From Micrococcaceae bacterium UBA7136 (GTDB taxonomy: Bacteria > Actinomycetota > Actinomycetes > Actinomycetales > Micrococcaceae): 25,508 bases of DNA. Positions 21,777 to 25,508 of the stretch are shown piece after piece. A program made the position numbers and the translations under genes. Position 1 is the stretch's first letter. Every line of letters begins with the position of its first letter. The notes beneath the pieces were generated by a model that made no database searches, was not told the origin of the DNA, and was given only the letters and a program-made list of their open reading frames with translations. The DNA lies in assembly GCA_002492045.1 (NCBI GenBank), contig DKXC01000045.1:7147-32654 (forward strand), read 5' to 3'.

Positions 21777-22822
21777 GAGGGCTTCTCTCCTGTTTCAAAG
21801 ACCAGGATGGGGGCGGCCTGGAGCTTACCCCGCCGCCGCTTATTCTCAAGCAGGGCCAGGAGCCGCCCGTCCGGGCCTAGGGCTGCGGTAGTCGTCTCCT
21901 GCTCTGAGGGCGCCAGGGGACGCCCGTAGGCTAGGTCTCGGGCTTCAGCCTGGCTGACCGTCCGGGTGGGGAAAAGCCGGGCCACAGCCTCTTCCATAGG
22001 AATCAAGGGCAGGGGCCGGTCAGCTTCCTTAGCCTCAATAAGGTCTTCCAGGCTAGCAGCCTGGGCCAGGTCAATCTGGCCAATGGCGGTACGGCGCAGG
22101 GAAGTCAGGTGGGCCCCGGTTCCCAGGGCCTGGCCCAAATCACGGGCCAGAGCCCGGATATAGGTTCCGGCTGAGCAGGTGACAGTGACCTGGCAGTCCA
22201 GGACCCGACAGTCGGTCAGGGGGCCAAGCTCCTTACCAGCTTCTTGACCTTGCTCCTGGCCGCTAGCCTCCTGATCGGGCAAACCAGGCAGGGCACCGGT
22301 TCGCACCTGAACCTGGGCCGGGGTCACCGAGTGCAGGTCAAAGGAGTAGACCTTAATGGGCCGGGCATCCAATTTGACCTCTTCCCCGTCCCGCACCCGC
22401 TTGTAGGAGCGCACCCCCTTGACCTTAATGGCAGAGACAGCAGAGGGCACCTGCATGATGTCACCGGTCAGCTTGGAAATTTCAGCCTCAATAGCTTCCC
22501 GGGTCACCTGGTCTAGGGCACCGGCCGGGGCGGTAGCCGTCACCGGCCCCTCAGCGTCCTCTGTCAGGGTAGAGACCCCCAGGCGGATAGTGGCGGTATA
22601 GGTCTTATGCTCCTCAACCACCCAGGTCAGCAGGCGGGTAGCCTTATTGAGGCCCAGCACCAGTACCCCGGTGGCCATAGGGTCCAGGGTGCCAGCATGG
22701 CCCACCTTGCGGGTGCCAGCCAACCAGCGGAGCTTAGCCACCATGTCGTGGCTGGTGACGCCAGCTGGCTTATCTAGAACGATGAAACCGGAGGGGCCGG
22801 TCTGCTGTCTCTGCTTGGCCAC
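21773..22822 (-). CDS. truB: tRNA pseudouridine(55) synthase
   Basis: 349 residues from GTG at 22822, 4 bases after the rbfA stop. An in-frame ATG at 22960 would overlap rbfA by about 130 bases with an implausible N-terminus, so it is rejected. TruB makes pseudouridine 55 in the T-loop of tRNA. The signature GHAGTLDPMATGVLVLGLN holds the catalytic aspartate D47. The family opening GFIVLDKPAGVTSHD starts near residue 12. Further motifs SAIKVKGVRSYKRVRDGE and CSAGTYIRALARDLG follow. A Gln/Glu/Gly-rich stretch (EASGQEQGQEAGKELG) lengthens the middle of the protein compared with usual sizes near 300-310 residues. The ribosome site is weak; coupling to rbfA is likely. Confidence 0.95.
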   Translation of the reverse strand: MAKQRQQTGPSGFIVLDKPAGVTSHDMVAKLRWLAGTRKVGHAGTLDPMATGVLVLGLNKATRLLTWVVEEHKTYTATIRLGVSTLTEDAEGPVTATAPAGALDQVTREAIEAEISKLTGDIMQVPSAVSAIKVKGVRSYKRVRDGEEVKLDARPIKVYSFDLHSVTPAQVQVRTGALPGLPDQEASGQEQGQEAGKELGPLTDCRVLDCQVTVTCSAGTYIRALARDLGQALGTGAHLTSLRRTAIGQIDLAQAASLEDLIEAKEADRPLPLIPMEEAVARLFPTRTVSQAEARDLAYGRPLAPSEQETTTAALGPDGRLLALLENKRRRGKLQAAPILVFETGEKPS

Positions 22823-22826
22823 AGTT

Positions 22827-23261
22827 CTACTCGGCTTCGTCAGTCTCAGAGGTCTTGTAGGCGTCTGCCCCACCAGCGTACTCAGCACCCTCTCGGGCGG
22901 CAGCCAGTTCGGCGTCCTTGGCCTTAGTCTTGCGCAGCAGATCCTCAATATGAGCGGCATTGACCGGAACCTCGTCAGGGACGAAGGTCAGGGTGGGGGT
23001 CAGGCGGGCGGTGATATTCTTGCCCACCTCAGAGCGCAGAATACCCTTGGCTGATTCCAGGGCGGCCTTGGTGGAGGCCTGTTCCTGCTCGTCCCCGTAG
23101 ACGGTGTAGTAGATGGTGGCGTGCTGTAGGTCGTTGGTGACGCGGGCGTCGGTAACGGTGATGAAGCCTAGGCGGGGGTCCTTGATACGGCGTTCTAGGG
23201 CCTGGGCCACAATTACCTTGATACGGTCGGCTAGGCGGGCGGCGCGTGCCGGATCTGCCAT
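22827..23261 (-). CDS. rbfA: 30S ribosome-binding factor A
   Basis: 144 residues. The ATG at 23261 has a perfect site (AAGGAG, 6 bases away). RbfA binds late precursors of the 30S subunit and helps 16S rRNA 5' end maturation. The single KH-like fold is seen: RIKVIVAQALERRIKDPRLG, FITVTDARVTNDLQHATIYY, then LRSEVGKNITARLTPTLTFVPDE. The tail (about 125-144, ADAYKTSETDEAE) is acidic and not conserved. The order infB, rbfA, truB is standard. An unusually long, hairpin-rich spacer of 296 bases separates it from infB, so it may have its own promoter. Confidence 0.97.
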   Translation of the reverse strand: MADPARAARLADRIKVIVAQALERRIKDPRLGFITVTDARVTNDLQHATIYYTVYGDEQEQASTKAALESAKGILRSEVGKNITARLTPTLTFVPDEVPVNAAHIEDLLRKTKAKDAELAAAREGAEYAGGADAYKTSETDEAE

Positions 23262-23343
23262 GATTCTCTCCTTGCTGTAAGTTCTTTTCTTTAAGTGTAG
23301 AGGGTGGGATAGCTCAAACTAGCCACCCCACCTTTAATGCGCT

Positions 23344-23393
23344 AGACACCGGAAGGCTAGCTAGAAAAGTATCTACCTAACCAACCGGTGTCT
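23344..23393. repeat. 9-bp inverted repeat in infB-rbfA spacer
   Basis: AGACACCGG (23344-23352) and CCGGTGTCT (23385-23393) are perfect complements around a 32-base loop that itself contains GCTAGCTAG. A further, weaker pair GGTGGG/CCCACC lies just closer to rbfA (23305-23335). They may form terminator- or attenuator-type hairpins in the infB-rbfA transcript. No T run follows. Confidence 0.4.
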
Positions 23394-23428
23394 TCGGCTC
23401 AGCGCCAAACTTTACCAGGGTCAAGAGC

Positions 23429-23538
23429 GGTTCCTCCCGGCTCGCGGCGAAGCTGCTGGCTCGGCGGCTGGCGTGAATCGCCGTATGAGCGAAGCGAAGC
23501 AGGCGAGAGGGTCGCAGCGAGCGCGAGTCCGGGGAACC
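23429..23538. repeat. Large GC-rich inverted repeat (possible REP/MITE-like element)
   Basis: In the infB-rbfA spacer, arms 23429-23446 (GGTTCC, TC bulge, CCGG, CTCGCG) and 23522-23538 (CGCGAG, T bulge, CCGG, GGAACC) pair over 16 bases with small bulges. Inside is another small stem GGCG/CGCC (23470-23473 and 23479-23482). The stem and interior resemble a mobile palindromic element or a strong structured terminator rather than a gene. It lies between the infB stop (23558) and the 9-bp repeat nearer rbfA. The rest of the spacer (23262-23557) holds no gene. Confidence 0.5.
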
Positions 23539-23557
23539 AGCTCAAGGCCTTACAAGT

Positions 23558-25507
23558 TTAGACGCGGGGCTTTTCCTGCATCTCCCAGGTCTCAATGACA
23601 TCGCCTTCCTTGATGTCGTTGAAGGAGCCCAGGCCGATACCACACTCGAAGCCCTCACGGACCTCGGTGGCGTCGTCCTTGAAGCGACGCAGGGACTCGA
23701 TGGTCAGGTTGTCGGCTACCACGGCACCGTCGCGCACCAGGCGGGCCTTGGAGTTGCGCTTGATGATACCGGACTTGACGATGGAACCTGCGATGTTGCC
23801 CCACTTGGAGGAGCGGAAGACCTCGCGGATTTCGGCGGTACCCAGCTCCACCTCTTCGTACTCGGGCTTGAGCATGCCCTTGACAGCGGCCTCGACTTCC
23901 TCGATAGCCCGGTAGATGACGGAGTAGAACTTCATCTCGACGCCCTCGCGCTCAGCCAGTTCGGCAACTCGCTCGGCGGGGCGAACGTTGAAGCCGATGA
24001 TGATGGCGTTGTCGACGGTAGCCAGGTTGACGTCGTTCTGGGTGATGGCACCAACGCCGCGGTGGATGACGCGCAGCTGAACTTCGTCGCCACCGGCCTC
24101 GATCTTCATGAGGGACTCTTCCAGGGCCTCAACGGCACCGGAGACGTCACCCTTGATGATCAGGTTGAGGGTGTCCATCTTGCCTTCAGCCACGGCGGCA
24201 TCGAAGGATTCCAGGGTGACGCGCTTGCGACGCTTAGCCAGCTGGGCGTTGCGGTCGGCGGCTTCACGCTTTTCAGCGATTTGGCGGGCGGTCCGCTCTT
24301 CCTCAGTAGCCAGGAAGGTGTCACCGGCGCGGGGCACGGTGTTGAGGCCCAGTACCTGGACGGGGCGGGAGGGGCCAGCCTCTTCGACCTTGTTGCCGTT
24401 CTCATCGAACATGGCTCGGACGCGGCCGTAGGCGGAGCCTGCCACGATGGCGTCACCGACGCGCAGGGTACCGGACTGAACCAGAACAGTAGTTACAGCA
24501 CCACGGCCCTTATCCAGGTTAGCTTCGATAGCTACACCGCGGGCTTCCTTGTTGGGGTTGGCCTTGAGCTCTAGGGCACCGTCGGCGGTCAGGGTAACAG
24601 CGGCTAGCAGCTCGTCGATGTTCTTCCCCTGGCGGGCTGAAACATCAATGAACATAGTGTCGCCACCGTATTCTTCGGGGACCAGGCCGTACTCGGTCAG
24701 CTGACCGCGGATCTTGTCGGGGTTAGCCCCTTCCTTATCGATCTTGTTGACGGCAACCACGATGGGCACACCGGCAGCCTGGGCGTGGTTGAGGGCTTCA
24801 ACGGTCTGGGGCATAACTCCGTCATCAGCAGCAACGACCAGGATAGCGATGTCGGTAACCTTGGCACCGCGGGCACGCATGGCGGTGAAGGCCTCGTGAC
24901 CGGGGGTGTCGATGAAGGTCAGGTAGCGTTCTTCGCCTTCAACCTCGGTGTGGATCTGGTAGGCACCAATGTGCTGGGTGATGCCACCGGCTTCGCCGTC
25001 AATGACGTTGGTGTTACGGATGGCGTCCAGCAGGCGGGTCTTACCGTGGTCAACGTGACCCATGACACAGATTACAGGTGGTCTTGGAACGAGCGTGCTT
25101 TCTTCGTCCTCCCCATCTTTCAGGAGTTCTTCCAAAACATTGACCTTCTCTTCTGGCTCTGCGATACAGTTGAATTCCAATGCGATTTCTTCTGCCTTTG
25201 CATAGTCAATCTCCTGATTTACAGTCACCATCACACCTTCCAAAAACAGTTTCTTTACAATCGCAGACGGCTGAATTTTCATTTTATCTGCAAGCTCCTT
25301 GATGGTCATCGTCTCTGGGAGAACAATTGTCTTGATGCTCTCTTCCTTCTCCACTGATGGTTGTGGTGCTTGCCTATTCGGTTTCTGGGACATCCTTGCA
25401 TTGTTTCTCTGATTGTTCTTTCCGCCTGGTCTTCCATTGTTAGAACGTCCAAATCCTTTTTCGTTCTCGCGATCGCGATCACGCTCTTTCTCTTTATCAT
25501 AGCGCTT
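23558..25507 (-). CDS. infB: Translation initiation factor IF-2, 5' end outside window; chimeric N-terminus
   Basis: The frame has no stop up to the right edge: the ATG at 25393 is an internal methionine, since 38 more codons upstream (including FGRSNNGRPGGKNNQRNN) are open and typical of the low-complexity IF2 N-terminus. IF2 is a GTPase that brings fMet-tRNA to the 30S subunit. The visible parts are the IF2-N domain (IKELADKMKIQPSAIVKKLF), the G domain (GHVDHGKT, DTPGHE, NKID), and the C-terminal domains ending KEGDVIETWEMQEKPRV. From about 25060 leftward the sequence is actinobacterial (LTADGALELKANPN, GTLRVGDAIVAGSAYGRVRA). To the right it is low-GC and Lachnospiraceae-like (AKAEEIALEFNCIAEPEEKV). 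The join is in the G1 loop. Thus the C-terminal part is good evidence for this genome and the N-terminal part is probably not. Confidence 0.93.
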   Translation of the reverse strand, partial: KRYDKEKERDRDRENEKGFGRSNNGRPGGKNNQRNNARMSQKPNRQAPQPSVEKEESIKTIVLPETMTIKELADKMKIQPSAIVKKLFLEGVMVTVNQEIDYAKAEEIALEFNCIAEPEEKVNVLEELLKDGEDEESTLVPRPPVICVMGHVDHGKTRLLDAIRNTNVIDGEAGGITQHIGAYQIHTEVEGEERYLTFIDTPGHEAFTAMRARGAKVTDIAILVVAADDGVMPQTVEALNHAQAAGVPIVVAVNKIDKEGANPDKIRGQLTEYGLVPEEYGGDTMFIDVSARQGKNIDELLAAVTLTADGALELKANPNKEARGVAIEANLDKGRGAVTTVLVQSGTLRVGDAIVAGSAYGRVRAMFDENGNKVEEAGPSRPVQVLGLNTVPRAGDTFLATEEERTARQIAEKREAADRNAQLAKRRKRVTLESFDAAVAEGKMDTLNLIIKGDVSGAVEALEESLMKIEAGGDEVQLRVIHRGVGAITQNDVNLATVDNAIIIGFNVRPAERVAELAEREGVEMKFYSVIYRAIEEVEAAVKGMLKPEYEEVELGTAEIREVFRSSKWGNIAGSIVKSGIIKRNSKARLVRDGAVVADNLTIESLRRFKDDATEVREGFECGIGLGSFNDIKEGDVIETWEMQEKPRV

Positions 25508-25508
25508 A
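25064..25508. other. Probable foreign (Lachnospiraceae-like) segment joined at infB G1 loop
   Basis: Codon choice changes sharply from GGC/CTG/ACC-rich to AGA/CCA/GTA/ACA/AAT-rich here, and the protein switches to a clostridial IF2-N type. The join region 25040-25070 is the conserved stretch coding VMGHVDHGKT, where unrelated infB genes share many bases. This is where an assembler or PCR chimera would join two genes. A real recombination in the host cannot be ruled out from sequence alone. Confidence 0.75.

Noticed and set aside
21773..22960. truB read from ATG 22960 (395 aa)
   Set aside because: It would overlap rbfA by over 130 bases, and the extra N-terminus (Arg/Pro/Leu-rich) is not a TruB feature. 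GTG 22822 lies 4 bases after the rbfA stop.
23425..23543. tRNA or small RNA gene in the infB-rbfA spacer
   Set aside because: No T-arm consensus, no anticodon arm of the right size and no 3' acceptor end. The fold is a simple long palindrome.
24062..25357. Long open frames on the plus strand within infB and likewise within pnp (14991-16653)
   Set aside because: They are antisense to strongly conserved genes, lack ribosome sites and have composition expected of complement frames.
23558..25393. ATG 25393 as true infB start
   Set aside because: The frame stays open for 38 further codons to the window edge with a composition typical of the IF2 N-terminus, and there is no ribosome site before it.
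1..25508. CRISPR array, insertion sequence, integrase or phage genes
   Set aside because: No regularly spaced repeats, transposase or recombinase frames were found on either strand.

Overview
The window looks like an actinobacterium of the Micrococcaceae; a Rothia-like organism is my best guess. The evidence is the block infB–rbfA–truB–(two membrane genes)–ribF–rpsO–pnp, the actinobacterial character of IF2 from its G domain onward, PNPase and UDP-glucose dehydrogenase, GTG starts placed right after the preceding stop, and moderate-to-high GC. Genus is inferred from remembered protein character; no search was run.

Bases 1-13081 hold a surface-polysaccharide (capsule) locus, all on the minus strand, so it is read from right to left. 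It opens with three GT4-type glycosyltransferases (13081 down to 9614). An aldo/keto reductase, a GMC-type flavoprotein oxidoreductase and a WcaF-like acetyltransferase follow, ending at a hairpin (6460-6498). A second unit starts at 6347: a GT4 glycosyltransferase, a Wzy-like polymerase, a low-molecular-weight tyrosine phosphatase and a Wzc-like chain-length/tyrosine-kinase fusion, then a strong hairpin (1739-1777), a Wzx-like flippase and the start of another glycosyltransferase cut by the window edge. UDP-glucose 6-dehydrogenase (13310-14614) sits just upstream as its own unit and would supply UDP-glucuronate. No phosphoglycosyltransferase that would start the repeat unit is visible, so the locus continues beyond the left edge or uses an enzyme encoded elsewhere.

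Bases 14826-17540 hold pnp and rpsO. The pnp leader is structured and matches the context of the known Actino-pnp RNA motif. Bases 17754-18367 hold a plus-strand toxin-antitoxin-like module: a perfect 18-bp palindrome, a Phd/YefM-like antitoxin and a very small RelE/ParE-like toxin frame that overlaps it. After a small minus-strand membrane protein come luxS and an MTA/SAH nucleosidase gene on the plus strand. Together they detoxify S-adenosylhomocysteine and make the AI-2 precursor.

Bases 19984-25508 hold ribF, two small membrane proteins, truB, rbfA and infB, again on the minus strand. The infB-rbfA spacer contains large inverted repeats. infB is open to the right edge and is a chimera: from about 25064 rightward (the N-terminal part of the protein) both protein and codon use look like Lachnospiraceae/Clostridia, while the rest is actinobacterial. 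The switch lies in the most conserved stretch of the gene, the G1 loop. The simplest reading is a metagenome assembly join, so the last ~450 bases should not be trusted as part of this genome.
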